Assembly: GCA_002633005.1 (NCBI GenBank)
Contig: NMRA01000102.1
Span: 602,345-664,344 of the forward strand
DNA length: 62,000 nucleotides
Reading direction: 5' to 3'
Source: Phoronis australis
Lineage: Eukaryota; Phoronida; Phoronidae
The notes beneath the pieces are model-generated. The model was not told where the DNA came from, ran no database searches, and was given only the letters and a program-made list of their open reading frames with translations. This document shows positions 45,961 to 58,044 of this stretch, one piece after another (within the stretch, counting starts at the first letter, position 1; every line of letters starts with the position of its first letter). The position numbers were made by a program, and so were the translations under genes.

Positions 45961-46374
45961 ATTTTTTTGGAGAGCTGGCGACATATGAACTACTTATTTA
46001 TGTCTTTTTAGCAAAATTGATCAAAACCGAACTATTGGCCGTTATAATCCACCCATGAGAATATTTGCATAACTAAACTAACGAATAAAAACCGTCTCAA
46101 CGGTTTAGCATGGATTTCGATGAATTAAATTGGACATAAAATGTGGTTGGTAGCCGTCTCTCTCGACCTACAGTGGATTTGCACCCTCTGTCAGTCATTG
46201 GTTGGCTTGCGCCGTCAACTGTGGCTAAAATGTCCGATTCTGGAAGTGCGTGTTCTGCAGTAGTTGTAACATGTGTATGTTAGGTCCTGATCAGAAGGAG
46301 CAGAGGGTGCTCTCTTACTCTTGTGTTCATTAAGTATTGTCTGTTTTTTCTGCTCACTAGTTTTGATTCACAAC

Positions 46375-46580
46375 TTGACAGTCGACCTCAACCTGCTGGG
46401 ATCGGAAGCCACAACTTCCCAATATGTGACATTAATGCTTGGCGTCTTCAGATCACGCTTCCAAGCATCTTTATGACGAAGCATATGCCTTCCTGTAGGT
46501 CTGGTTCCAGTAGCAAGCTCTCCATAACAATTTCCTTTGGCGTTATCTTCTCCACAGCTCGTTGTAAGTAGACTTGTAAC
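46375..46580 (-). pseudogene. LINE ORF2 C-terminal relic, opposite strand
   Basis: On the minus strand one frame reads YGELATGTRPTGRHMLRHKD then AWKRDLKTPSINVTYWEVVA and SDPSRLRSTVK. This is the well-known C-terminal tail of endonuclease-RT LINE proteins (G-x-RP-x-GRP-x-LR-x-KD...KRDLK...W). It lies about 400 bp from the endonuclease piece but on the other strand, so the two come from separate insertions or from one inverted and internally deleted copy. Confidence 0.65.
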
Positions 46581-47322
46581 TGTCTGCGAATAAGAATTAT
46601 GTTACAGACACGCTCCACAAGCCGTAAAACAGAATTTTGCCTAAATATTGCAAATTAAAATCGTACATGTGGTAGTTGTGAGACCTGGATGAAGCAACAT
46701 ACTGTAAAAGTTCATAATCACAGCATAAAATACTCATTTAAAGAAGCGAAGTCGGCGGCAGTATATGCAAAATGTCATTTTCTAGAAACATACGTTGCTC
46801 TCGATGCCATCTTATGTATCTCTGAGTATTTTCCGCCGTAAGTTGATGTCGTGATTTGTGAAAAGGTGTCAACCGTTAACTTAATGTCTTAGTTTGCAAT
46901 TGAATGCCATTGGTTGATTTAGAAACGGGACCCATCTCGAAGCGGACGTCGAAGTCGCCTTTTTGGAGGTGGTCTTTCTATCGATAGATTTTTTTAATTT
47001 TGATTTGCTAATTCTTGTGCAAGAAACGTGAACAGAACAGATCTAGGATGATAATTTTATAATCCAATTAGGTTTTTAAACTATTGTTAATGTCGCACAT
47101 TCCACATTTACCCGATTTAACTTTTGATAGAAGGAAGTGTCACAAACTCGGGCTTCTAACTCTTCTGATAATAACAGTTGATTCAGTAACTAATTTTGTC
47201 ATCAGTGGAAAGCGCTCAGAAATTTAAATTCTCAACAGCAGGTACCCAGCGAGGGTCCCTACTTTGACGAGGCCCATAGCACAAGGCATAACATATATAC
47301 ATATGAATCTGTTTGATCGGAC
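46581..47322. other. Unrecognised DNA
   Basis: No supported feature. Confidence 0.4.
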
Positions 47323-49098
47323 TCAGCAATTTGTGGTTTCGCAGCATTTCATGACTGCTTCCCTTGCGCTACATGAGCTTACAACTTGAGAATAGCCAGA
47401 ATCTAGAGGTGTACGACTGTATTGCAATAAAAACTCTTGTAACGCTTCTTTTGGCGACAAACCAGATTGCTTGAAAGTCTGTACCAAACACTCTGCATTT
47501 CCATTTGTAGCTGGACGGTAGGGGGTACAGGTGTACAATATCACGCTCTAGGCACCAAGCCTGAAATTCTTCAGAGTAAAATGTTGCTGCATTATCAGTT
47601 ACTAACGTGTCAGGATAACCAAAATGCGGAATCTCCCTTTCAAGCAATTCCCTTGTTGTTTTTGTTGACAGTGAATGTTGGCTGTATACATGGGTATTTA
47701 GAACACTCATCTGCCATGACCAACTAGTTTGTTCCAAGAAATTGTATGGCATGATCAACATGAACACGGCTCCATGGCTTTTCGGGTAGCATCCATGGAT
47801 GAATAGCTGCTTTCGTTGATCTGTTTTGATGTTCAGTACAAGCCGTGCAATGACGTACATGTACACGTACCAGTTCTTCAATATCCTCGTTAATATGTGG
47901 CCAATAAACCACAGTCCGTGCTAGTTGCTTCATTCTCTGCATTCCGAAATGGACAATATGAAGCAGATCCAACACCTGTTTTCGTAATTTCTTTGGAATA
48001 ACTACCCGTGTACCATGAAAAAGACATCCATCTTCTGTGGTCAAGCTATCTTTCAATTTTCAGAAATATTTCAATTCTTCGGAATCCATAGAAACTGGCC
48101 AATCTCTTATGGCATATCTCATTGCTTTAGAAATGCCAAAATCCTTGGTAGATTCTTTATTAAGCAATTTAGAGTTAATAGTGTTCAATTACAGACTTAC
48201 TTGATTAACAGAACAGACAACATTCACGTCTGCTTGCTCTTCCTCCCTGTCAAATTCGGATCCTTACCACAGGGTAAGCGACACAATGCATCTGCATTAG
48301 AATGGAGTAGGTTTCGTAGATTCTGAAGATGTTCTTCTGCGTTGCGACCGCTTTCAAAAATACCATCCAAGTATACAACCACGCCATTTAAATCGCTAGT
48401 TAATTTTTCCATGATATCTTGGAAATAACCAGGGGCTGAACTATTGCCAAATGGCAATCTGTTTCGTAGAAGAACTCCACGATGTGTGGATAGTGCCAGA
48501 CGTCTCTGACTTTCCGAAGTTATTTAATCTAATTATACGCATCAGCCAAATCAATTTTCGTGAAATAAAAGCCGCCACTGAGTTTTCGCATAAGATCTTC
48601 AGGCAGGGTTATCGGATGACGATGAGTTTCAAGCTGAGGATTTATACTGAGTAATCTCCGCGCACTCTTAATTTCCGTTTACTTTGGCCAGGAAGCGGTG
48701 CTTTTCTTATAGGGACAACTGATGTTCCATACTCGTTGAATTGTGTAGGTTCCCAAATTCCACGTTTAATACCAGCAACATATACCAGATTCAAGTCATC
48801 CAGTGAAGCAAAAGGTACTGTGTGAGGTGTGCAAAATATTGGTTGGACGTACATAAGGCTTGAATTTTACATCTAATTCGAAAGCTTTTAAACGTCCCAG
48901 TTCAGGTTTGAATAGGTCTGGAAATTCATCGCAGATAATTTTGCACGCGTGCTGAAACTCTGCATCACTTTTCTTGTCCTCATGACAAACAACACCAACT
49001 TTGTCATTTTGGTTGTCATCACGCAAAATGGAATTCCAACAGAGTGCAGTGACATCTATCTTTAGCTGTCGAACTGCCGTTCGGCCAACATTATTCAA
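47323..49098 (-). pseudogene. Dead Ty3/gypsy pol fragment (K02A2.6-like)
   Basis: Read from 49098 down: a pre-RT segment (EFPDLFKPELGRLKAFELDV), then KRGIWEPTQFNEYGTSVVPI (48854-48642), the RT entrance, then an unframed stretch still reading like GGFYFTKIDLADAYN. At 48457 RT resumes as MPFGNSSAPGYFQDIMEKLT with VVYLDGIF in place of the catalytic YLDD. Just after, LRNLLHS jumps to NADALCRLPCG, so the thumb and most of RNase H are deleted. An integrase zinc finger (HIVHFGMQRMK...CTACTEHQ, 48056-47724) and a frameshifted core with LVTDNAATFYSEEFQAW and PSSYKWKCRV follow. The mutated catalytic Asp, the deletion and multiple frameshifts make it inactive. No LTRs were found beside it. Confidence 0.85.
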
Positions 49099-50850
49099 AT
49101 CGTGTTTACTTACTACTTATTTAATCTTTGCTGTCATTTGTGACATTTATACACTAGTCTATTACTTAGCAATTACAGCAACTTAGCTTTTTTACAATTA
49201 TATCTCGGTGTTATTCTCCACCTTAAGCTTAAATTCCATTTTCCTCATGTTTCTGTTAAATTCAATGTCGTAGAAATAGCCCAACTGGCTAATGACAATC
49301 TGTTCTTCGAACAACGTTAAATAAAGATTCTTGATCTTGATTCTTGACCTATTTACATGTATGATGACCCAGATTGAAACTTCAGCGAGACCCAAAATAG
49401 CGATCTGATTATCGGTAAATTTTGAGTTTAGGGCAGTAAATTTCTTTTTCAGGAACGATGCCTTGGATTAATAATTTAGGTAACCCAAATTATTGAACCA
49501 AATAAAATTTGGAGTTGTACACGCGAATTTGCTCCACCAACAGACTGCACAGCAAACGTGAAATACGGCTTCCACCATTGTATACCGCTTTTACCGTTAT
49601 ATACGGATTGGCTCTACTTTCCCGTGTATTGCAGTTAATGACATGACGCATACTATGACCATAATTTCAAATATATGGGATAAGACGTTGTACTTCGTAA
49701 TCTTATCATCACCACTCTCAGCAGTGTTACAGCTACATGTACAGAGGGAACGTTCTATGCCGTCTTCACTCCTATTTCTCAAGTCGTTACAATCGTGTCA
49801 ACATAGCGGATCAAAACAGAGATGACGGTCCCTAGTGGCCGGTTGCATGAAACGGTCTCACCTAGAGACGCAACTAAGTTGCCTAAATCTTTTGCGTACT
49901 TGTTTCGTAATTTAATCACATACATGATATTTTTTATCATTTTATGATCCTCTTTGACTCATGACGTTTTCTAATAATACAACTTAAACTTCAGATCTTT
50001 ATTCAATCAAAACAATTAAGGACATAGTCCTAAAATTAGGGGCGTTGCATGAAAAGATCCTTACTTATGTAGAATTCAATGTAGGGTTCAATATAGATTT
50101 GTATCCAAGCCAAAATTGGCTTAGTATTGATTCTTGCACTGCCTAAGAAGTGACAATCATTGTTTTTATAAGCCCGAAAATAGGCAATAGATATAGGAAA
50201 CTTAGTTGAGTCTCTGTTTGAGACTGTTTCATGAAACAGTGCACAGGTCCCCTATGTCCAATGTGATCCACTATGTTAACACATCTGACCATTTCCGACA
50301 ATAGCAAGTTTTAACACATGAAAGCTTATATTTTTTAAATCTTCTGTCAGCTTAGAAACATAAACACGTAGTAGATAAAATCACACAAAGGAACCCAGTG
50401 TAATACATTGTTATATAGCGCAAGGGCTAGCCGCCTGCGCATTGGATACCGTAAGATCGAGGAGCAAAGTGGTTTTGTGAGATTCTACGATCTTTTTAAA
50501 ACTGCACACGTAAAAGTAAATCTACACTTTAAAACACTTACCGTTAGATAACAAATATTAATAACGGACAACACCATGAATAACACTCAGGGTTATACTT
50601 GCGCAAATGTAAGAGATAGTCGCCTGGTTCGTGGTTACATCTTGAAAATTACCACTTTCACCTACTCAGCTCTCATTTTCATCTCATACAACGGCTAAAA
50701 TCTACAATTGATGCCACTAGGCTATCTCAAACCTCGCGCGAAATGTAAGCCTGCGCGGTATGGAGAGCTGATTAATTCGGTGAAAAGTGCTTCTTGTGTA
50801 AAGGTACATGTTCTTCTTTTGGACAACTGCAATAATAATACAATACTTGG
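49099..50850. other. Unrecognised DNA downstream of the receptor gene
   Basis: No supported gene. It contains the expected 3' untranslated side of the minus-strand receptor, but I could not fix a polyadenylation signal with confidence. Confidence 0.4.
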
Positions 50851-53740
50851 TTACATTGTAGTTTCTGAATCATTTATCTCAGTGCCGTCGGTGTAATCGT
50901 TACACCCAGTCTTAGAGAATTCCCGCTGACGGTCAGCGAAAGATGACGCACGATCGGAGCTCTTTTTCCTCGAAAATAACTCCCGGTATTTCAAAAATAT
51001 AGTTTTTCTGCAGATGTGAGCAAGGAATATGACGAATCCTTGCAGTGAGTTGAAGATGATGAATAGATACCATAGCACAATACTTTCAGTAAGAGCTCCT
51101 AAGTACCCAAATACCCACGTGCTTGCCATAACAGTGAAAAGTTTAACTGTTATCACAAGCACGCGGTTATTTTCACCGTTGTTCTTGTCATGTTTTCTAA
51201 CTTGCCGCTTGATTCTTATAAACTGGATAACCGTCATTACGATAAAAATGATATTAAGGAATGCGATAATAGCTAAGGGCATCGCAAAACCATAAGTAAT
51301 TGATTCGTAACCGGAAATCCAGCACCTCTCTTCATCTGCGTATTGGAAAGGTATATCAGTGGCGAAATCCAACGTAACGCACGTGGCAATTATCACTAAA
51401 GGGCTCAGTAGAGAATACAGCGTATACTTATAAATTGCATGCGGGGACGCTTGCCGCTTCTCCATAAATTTGTGAAACGTTCTAAAAATACAAAAACACA
51501 TACTGTTCATCCAAAAGAACGCACACATCCACAAGAAATGTTCAACTATAGCTACTGCTTTACATAATACTGGTAATTCAGTACGATCAATTGCAGTTAA
51601 TATTATGAGTTGCGCCATGAAAAGTGTTGTAGCGAGGTTCATCATAATTTGACCAGGCAGTGTTCGAAGTTCCTTAAAAAGTGCGTACGTCAGCACAAAT
51701 ATCGTTAGACCACATAAACTGATCACGTTTCCAGCGATTGTCAGTTTGTACTGAATTTTGTTGTATTTAAAAAACCGAAGAGCAGTCCCATTTGTGAACG
51801 TATTGCACACATACACTGAATTGCCTTGAATGAAGTAGTCACCTGGCTGAAACGATAAACCAGAGTTTACATATACAATGCCGTCTTTCACTTCATACTC
51901 GCCATCTGTGTATGTGATCAATGGACACTTAAAATAGAAGGAATCATTGGCAGTAATGGTATTATTCAACGAAGCATTGTTCAAGCTCGTAATATTCATA
52001 GCTCCTTGACCACACGACCCATCAATCATTCTATATTCCTTCGGTGGACAAACTGATGGCCGACATTTCTGTGCCTGCTGGTCGTAGATTCTGTCTTCGG
52101 AACATTTTAGAGAGGACCCACTTATCTTGGGACTAAATTCGTCACTTAGCCCTGTGAAATCCATTAGATGAGAAAAACTATAAGCCTTTGCAGTGGGGAC
52201 TGAACGGGGATCAAAACAAAATAACCTTGGCCAGCCTCCAACTGGACAACGCGCAAATTGTAACTTATCACTATTGTTAGTATCTGGAAAGTAGTCTGAG
52301 AAATACATGTAAGACGAACATTCCGTTGCATTACTTGGGCAACGATTCGTGCATTCTGTGCTATTGGGTTCTACCCGTACATTGCAATGGTGAGTGAGCG
52401 ATGGTGCAATAACGAATAATTGAATATACCCTGACTTGTAAATCGATCGTACCCGTGCTGTGCCGGTGTGATTTTGCACAAGGTAATTCAAGATGATTGT
52501 TTTCTCTTCCTGTGTCATCCATTCATAGTCAGGTTTAAAGGCGATGCCGGTTTTCCAAAATGCTCCTTTTCTGAGGATTTGAGACACGTCAGCACGATGA
52601 CAGACTGCGCAANCACTTCATACTCGCCATCTGTGTATGTTATCAATGGACACTTAAAATAGAAGGAATCATTGGCAGTAATGGTATTATTCAACGAAGT
52701 ATTGTTCAAGCTCGTAATATTCATAGCTCCTTGACCACACGATCCATCAATCATTCTATATTCCTTCGGTGGACAAACTGATGGCCGACATTTCTGTGCC
52801 TGCTTGTCGTAGATTCTGTCTTCGGAACATTTTAGAGAGGACTCACTTATCTTGGGACTAAATTCGTCACTTAGCCCTGTGAAATCCATTAGATGAGAAA
52901 AACTATAAGCCTTTGCAGTGGGGACTGAACGGGGATCAAAACAAAATAACCTTGGCCAGCCTCCAACTGTACAACGCGCAAATTGTAACTTATCACTATT
53001 GTTAGTATCTGGAAAGTAGTCTGAGAAATACATGTAAGACGAACATTCCGTTGCGTTACTTGGGCAACGATTAGTGCATTCTGTGCTATTGGGTTCTACC
53101 CGTACATTGCAATGGTGAGTGAGCGATGGTGCAATAACGAATAATTGAATATACCCTGACTTGTAAATCGATCGTACCCGTGCTGTGCCGGTGTGATTTT
53201 GCACAAGGTAATTCAAGATGAATGTTTTCTCTTCCTGTGTCATCCATTCATAGTCAGGGTTAAAGGCGATGCCGGTTTTCCAAAATGCTCCTTTTCTGAG
53301 GATTTGAGACACGTCAGCACGATGACAGACTGCGCAATAAATATTCCTGAAGGAGTAGAATCTACCATCTCTCAAGAATCCGTTAACGGGCACAATCTGA
53401 AACACGTCGTCTTTGCCTCTACTGTGGCACTTGCTGGTAACATCACCGTTGGTAAAATCATCAGGACAGCGCGAGATAACTCTACTACGGAAAGGGTAAA
53501 TGGTGTAATCTAATGTCAGACATTGTGTGTAGATGTTGATTGACGTAAACTTTGTTGCACTTGGTTTGTAATCGTGACAACAATCACCGAAGTCGGTACA
53601 AAACAGATCACAATAACACACTTGTTTTTGACGGTTCCGCCTATCTGCCACGAAAGGAGATGAGCACGACATACCACAGGCTTGATACAACGATGGCTTA
53701 GAAGGTTGAGAATCACAGGAAACGCCACACGTCTGGAACA
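50851..53740 (-). CDS. Secretin-like 7TM receptor with N-terminal somatomedin-B domain
   Basis: A plasma-membrane receptor of class B type, adhesion or Methuselah-like group. An acceptor (TATGTTTTCAG, ending 53741) opens a large exon. Cys-rich SCSSP...CYCDLFCTDFGDCCHDY (about 53690-53570) is a somatomedin-B domain. A long N-glycosylatable ectodomain follows, then seven helices between about 51750 and 51005, with LPGQIMMNLATTLFMAQL in TM2, the TM3 region MCAFFWMNSMCFCIFRTF and TM6 VMASTWVFGYLGAL, and a short cytosolic tail ending at TAA/TGA-side base 50851. No GPS cleavage motif is seen. The exon is interrupted by a 724 bp near-identical repeat around an N (52613). The 53740-52614 and 51888-50851 pieces are in the same frame, so the real exon is probably continuous (about 720 codons). 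The signal peptide should lie on an upstream exon that I did not find. The ligand is unknown. Confidence 0.85.
51889..52612 (-). repeat. Duplicated receptor segment, left copy
   Basis: It is 724 bp and aligns without indels to 52614-53337 (offset 725), with about 10 substitutions (1.4 percent). Several substitutions change amino acids (for example A/T, Q/K, G/E, P/T, I/F, K/N), and none introduces a stop. It duplicates the ectodomain between CAVCHRADV and DGEYEV. Confidence 0.95.
52613..52613. other. Single unresolved base at a join
   Basis: One N separates the two 724 bp copies exactly, as expected where an assembler abuts two contigs that overlap. Confidence 0.98.
52614..53337 (-). repeat. 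Duplicated receptor segment, right copy
   Basis: Partner of 51889-52612. This copy is continuous with the N-terminal part of the receptor (somatomedin-B side), while the left copy is continuous with the seven-helix part. Confidence 0.95.
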
Positions 53741-53762
53741 CTGAAAACATAATAAGTCTCAT

Positions 53763-55344
53763 AATACGTATAAGCAGGAAGATTTATCTCTTCCTGGTAT
53801 AACTTAGTTGTGTACCTTGAAACAGCATTGAGCAAGGAATTGAAATTGTTTGTGACCTTGAAACCACGACACCAAAGACGTTTATACCAGACCAAATTTA
53901 AATATATAACGTAGACATTTGCGACCATGCGTAAGCCTAGACGATAATTGCCATCAACATCAGAACTGCATTCCGAAGACGCAAGACACTCCCGAAAAAG
54001 AAGGACACTGCAACTCTAGACAAAATCACGCTACCGAAAGGCGGGAGCTTCGGGAGAACGCTCGGGACCCTACTCGTGTGTGTCAACAAAATGGCATTCA
54101 TTAAAGTGAGCAAAAGGCAAGTTTAAAATGCCGAATTATAGAATTCTCTATTACCGTACCCTCAGCAAAAGTTTCTCGTTGCAAGTGCCTCGCGTGCGCT
54201 TAGTAACACGGGCGTCAGGCTGCCTTTTATGAGAAGTTTCACTTTTCGTCATTTCAAGCAAAGCCTTGGTATACAAAATGTGTGATGATCACAGGTTGCC
54301 GATGAATTATTAGGTTTTTAGGAATGTTTATCAGTTTCATGTAAGGTACAAGGTTACAACAAGGGAGCACAAGGGATCAGAATTGACATTTTAGATAGCT
54401 CACTTTTAAAATTTTAAACTTAAAATTTGAAAGTTAAACGAACTTGATAAACAGCTTCCATTACTTGCAAAAAAAAACTAAAACACCTGACCAAAGCACA
54501 CACCACTGCACACCCAGTTAGCCGGTCTAACCTACTTCTTTTCATAAGCATGCACGCACATAGCCTACAAATGGGGGTGCTAGAATTTTTGAGGATTTTG
54601 ACCCTTTTACTAAAATTTACAGGGTACGTTTAGAATTGTGCACTCGCGAATTTTAGTAGTTACCGCCTTTTTATTGGAATTTTATCTCGTTTTTTCCATT
54701 TTTCGGAGTTTTTGTTTCTCTGAAGCGGACCTGCTTGCCCACTTCGTCAAATGGGGGCTCGTTCGAGGCACCCTGGGTCCGCACATGATAAGGAACAGTA
54801 AGGTTTGGAACATACAAAGATGCTTATAGAAATAACGGGCACAGCACTTGTTGCAATCTGCTTAAAAATGGTAGTTATGATCGTCTCTAGAATGGATCTC
54901 CCGACCTCCCCCCTCCGATATAAGAATTTTTTTTGGTTTTTGCAGCTGATTTATTTTCCTGGTGACGTTTTTTCAATTTCTTTTTTTTAAACCAGTCCTA
55001 GGAGGGGGTTATAGACCCCCAGAATACCCCCATAATTTCGCCTCTGAGTATATTATTAATGTATGTAATGCTTACCACTCTCTTTCTTTTTCATTTTTAT
55101 GAACTACTACTTGTACGCCAGAAATAAATGACATTACAAATTAATAAGTTGACTACATAGTTAAATTATGAGCCAATTGATATATTACACTCTTTGTTAT
55201 TTCTCGCATTTCAGTAACGATCTTGATTTTTAGATATCTGGGGGAAATGGATATCCACCTTTTTATCTTTAATGGATTTCGTCCCATAACTGCGCGGTAG
55301 AAATATAATATCATATAGCCTGCACGTGACGATCTAGCTTGTGT
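53763..55344. other. Unrecognised DNA upstream of the receptor exon
   Basis: A first exon with the receptor signal peptide would be expected here or further right on the minus strand, but I could not identify it. An open frame at 53919-54104 (plus) is basic and unrecognised. The stretch 54540-55040 has C/G runs of repeat-edge type. Confidence 0.35.
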
Positions 55345-55345
55345 G

Positions 55346-55410
55346 CATGGGCGGAGCATCACAGAAATAAGTGGGGGATATAGCCTCCCAGCCCCCTATT
55401 GTGCGCCAAC
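55346..55410. repeat. Single copy related to the GGGCGG-bounded repeat
   Basis: CATGGGCGGAGCATCACAG, then GATATAGCCTCCCAGCCCCC and TTGTGCGCC, matches the organisation of each unit at 32692-32835. Confidence 0.5.
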
Positions 55411-56217
55411 CATGACGCTTTTCTAGCCCAGTTCAAGTATAGTGGCTTCATACCGGCATATTAATACATGGAGCTGTGTAGGACCAATATAAAAACAGCA
55501 TGCCAAGTCTACACAATCTGGACCTTTGTTGGACCAATGACTGTACGTGTTGTTGTGGCCCAGTGTTGGCTTATACATGACCAGTCAAGAACCCTTACCT
55601 TGACGTTTACTGGGACAGTGACAAAATGCATCTGAATATTAACGATTTCCGTAATCTCCGTTAACATTTCACCCGAAACCATATAATCACTGGTGTTACA
55701 GGAATCTGTTCAGAAGAGACCGGCAGCTCAGAGCACTTAGCACAGATGAGCGAGGTATCAACAACTGACCATAAGAGCACTTAGAGTCCGCCTCAGTATA
55801 TGCACTGGAAGTCTACCGTTGTCTGCAGTCTGGGTGTGACCCCTGGGGTTCTTACAAGGAGGCCAAAAATGAGCCAGATAAAATATTTGACGTATCGGTA
55901 CTGATTTAGAACGGACAACTGTACTGCACTGAACACCGAATGACCCATGACAGATAAATTATATTCTGCAAAAAGTGTGTGGATGCCGAAGCCTCACGCC
56001 CCGTGTGTGCTCTATGAATTTCCATTGAGAGATTAAATAATTCCGTTGCCTGGTAAGTTTTTAGCAATTAGTTTCTATCTACATCTTTCAGTGATGTTGT
56101 ACCCACCAGTTACCCCACTGAAAACCGAGTTTATTCAGTGGAAATATGTGTTTTTTTCAGAAACTCACCAGGGAACCGGATGATAGGCCAGCAGCAAATA
56201 TTCACATATTGCCCTGG
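55411..56217. other. Unrecognised DNA
   Basis: No supported feature. Confidence 0.4.
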
Positions 56218-56682
56218 GTGGGAGTGCCCACAATATAAAAGGTGTATGGGACGTGCCACTCAGAAGTCAAGGGTGACTTTTTCACAGCAGTTAATATTCA
56301 TACTCTATGTCCAATAAAATTATCTAGATTGATGCATTTCCTTATTTTATAGCGGTCCCCACCCCCAAGACTACGACATTAGTTACCGAATTAACATGAA
56401 TGAGCTATTCAGTAAATTCGTAACATTGCATTGGAATAAATATTGACTCCAAAATAAATTTTATTTGTTGAGATCAGAAACACATATTTTAATCCAGATC
56501 TTAAATAAGGCTTGGGTACAAAGATTATCAATTCTACATAAACATGTAAAAATGAAGACGAAATGCCAAGTGGGTTCTGCCTTACAAGAGTGATTTTGCC
56601 TTGTGTTTCCTTTGATAATTTGCTAATATTTATCTGACAATTCTGTTACAGGTGAGAGGATATGACTTAAACCAGCCGCCTT
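56218..56682. repeat. Dispersed repeat family C, copy 2 (inverted)
   Basis: Reverse-complement partner of 41608-42130, about 14 kb away. It is shorter by about 60 bp through scattered indels. Confidence 0.7.
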
Positions 56683-57099
56683 ACGATCTATTTTACCTTT
56701 CGACAAAGTGAAAAGCAGTCCTTCACCAATAACCCGAGAGAATTGAACCTCTCAATTCAGAAAGTCAGCCCTTGATATGGACTCTGTTGCATTGCGAAGA
56801 TTACAATTGTTTTTAACGATGTTGTTCCAATGTGTATGCATGTGGTTTTTCAATTTGCCATTATATTTATAGACTGATTATTGTTTCTTCTCGAATATTG
56901 TGAATAGCTTACTTCCCCTTGTAGAAGCACTCATTTCACGCAATCTCAGATTCAGTTGGCATAGCCCGCAAGCCCTTTCACCATGTATTTAAAGGGCTCG
57001 CGAAAACCAGGTTGCTTAATCTATCACATCTACTACACGCGCACCGTCTAATAATGTAAAAATGATATAGCCCCATTGTTAACTGTGGCATCTTGAATG

Positions 57100-57225
57100 T
57101 ACATGTATGAGCTAGCTCATTTTGAGGGGTCCTTTAAGTGTTTCTGGTGAACCATTTCCAGGGTGCAATTTGTCTGTCATGGGTGATTCGCTGTTCATTG
57201 CGGTACTATTGTTCGTTTGAAATCA
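57100..57225 (+). repeat. Local direct repeat beside a gap, unit 1
   Basis: GAGCTAGCTCATTTTGAGGG and the following sequence, including GTGCAATTTGTCTGTCATGG, recur at 57460-57580 with substitutions. The two units flank the 43 N gap. Confidence 0.6.
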
Positions 57226-57303
57226 GTTTTAGGTGGTTACTCGATTATTTAATCTAGATCAAATTTCCAATGCATGCCATGATTTACATTTGGGGGGGGG
57301 GGG

Positions 57304-57346
57304 NNNNNNNNNNNNNNNNNNNNNNNNNNNNNNNNNNNNNNNNNNN
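57304..57346. other. Assembly gap, 43 Ns, after a G run
   Basis: Preceded by a homopolymer of about 12 G (57292-57303), a usual cause of read drop-out. Confidence 1.
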
Positions 57347-57459
57347 TTCTGGCGGGCACAACACAGAGTGTATTTTATTTTCTCTGTCATGAGGCATTTA
57401 GTGGTCAGTGATATGTACATTGTATAGAATCACCTGGAATTGTTTTTGTGGTACTTAGA

Positions 57460-57580
57460 ATGTATGAGTCACCTCATTTTTGAGGGGTACTTTTTTGTTT
57501 CTGCCAGAGCCATTCTATAGTGCAATTTGCCTGTCATGGGTCATTCTGTGTTCAGTGTGGTACAACTGTACGTGCCTTCA
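57460..57580 (+). repeat. Local direct repeat beside a gap, unit 2
   Basis: Diverged copy of 57100-57225. The shared block GCAATTTG(T/C)CTGTCATGGGT is the clearest. Confidence 0.6.
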
Positions 57581-58044
57581 ACTCGAATGGGTATTTTGCC
57601 CTCTGAATACCCCTTTTCCATGTCCGAAGGGCTCAGGTAGTAAATTTTGGGTCTAGATTTTGAATTTGCGACAACCCCCCGTATTCATTAGGAAGCGTCA
57701 TGAACCACCAGAGCACAGATGATTTCTTCCCGTTTGGGCTTACTTGAATCTCGGCGATTGTTCAGGACCCAGTGTAAAAAGACTTGTTTCTTGAAATATA
57801 ACACACATCATAATCCGAACAACTTTAGCTTGGTTGCAGTTAGTTCAGCCTTGGTCATTTTTTCAACCGCGGACTTTCGAAATAGCCGCACTATGTTGAA
57901 ATTCGCTAACCCGCCAGACGGTTATCAGGTCTTTGGTGGACAGCCGTTCAGCGCCACCTACATGTACATGTACAAATGTCATGCAATGCGGACGGGAGAG
58001 TTCAATCTACTGATATGAACAGCGTTTTAACCCCCTTCCTGCTA

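Noticed and set aside
52468-53513. Plus-strand open frames inside the receptor region
   Set aside because: They are shadows of the minus-strand receptor exon and its duplicate.
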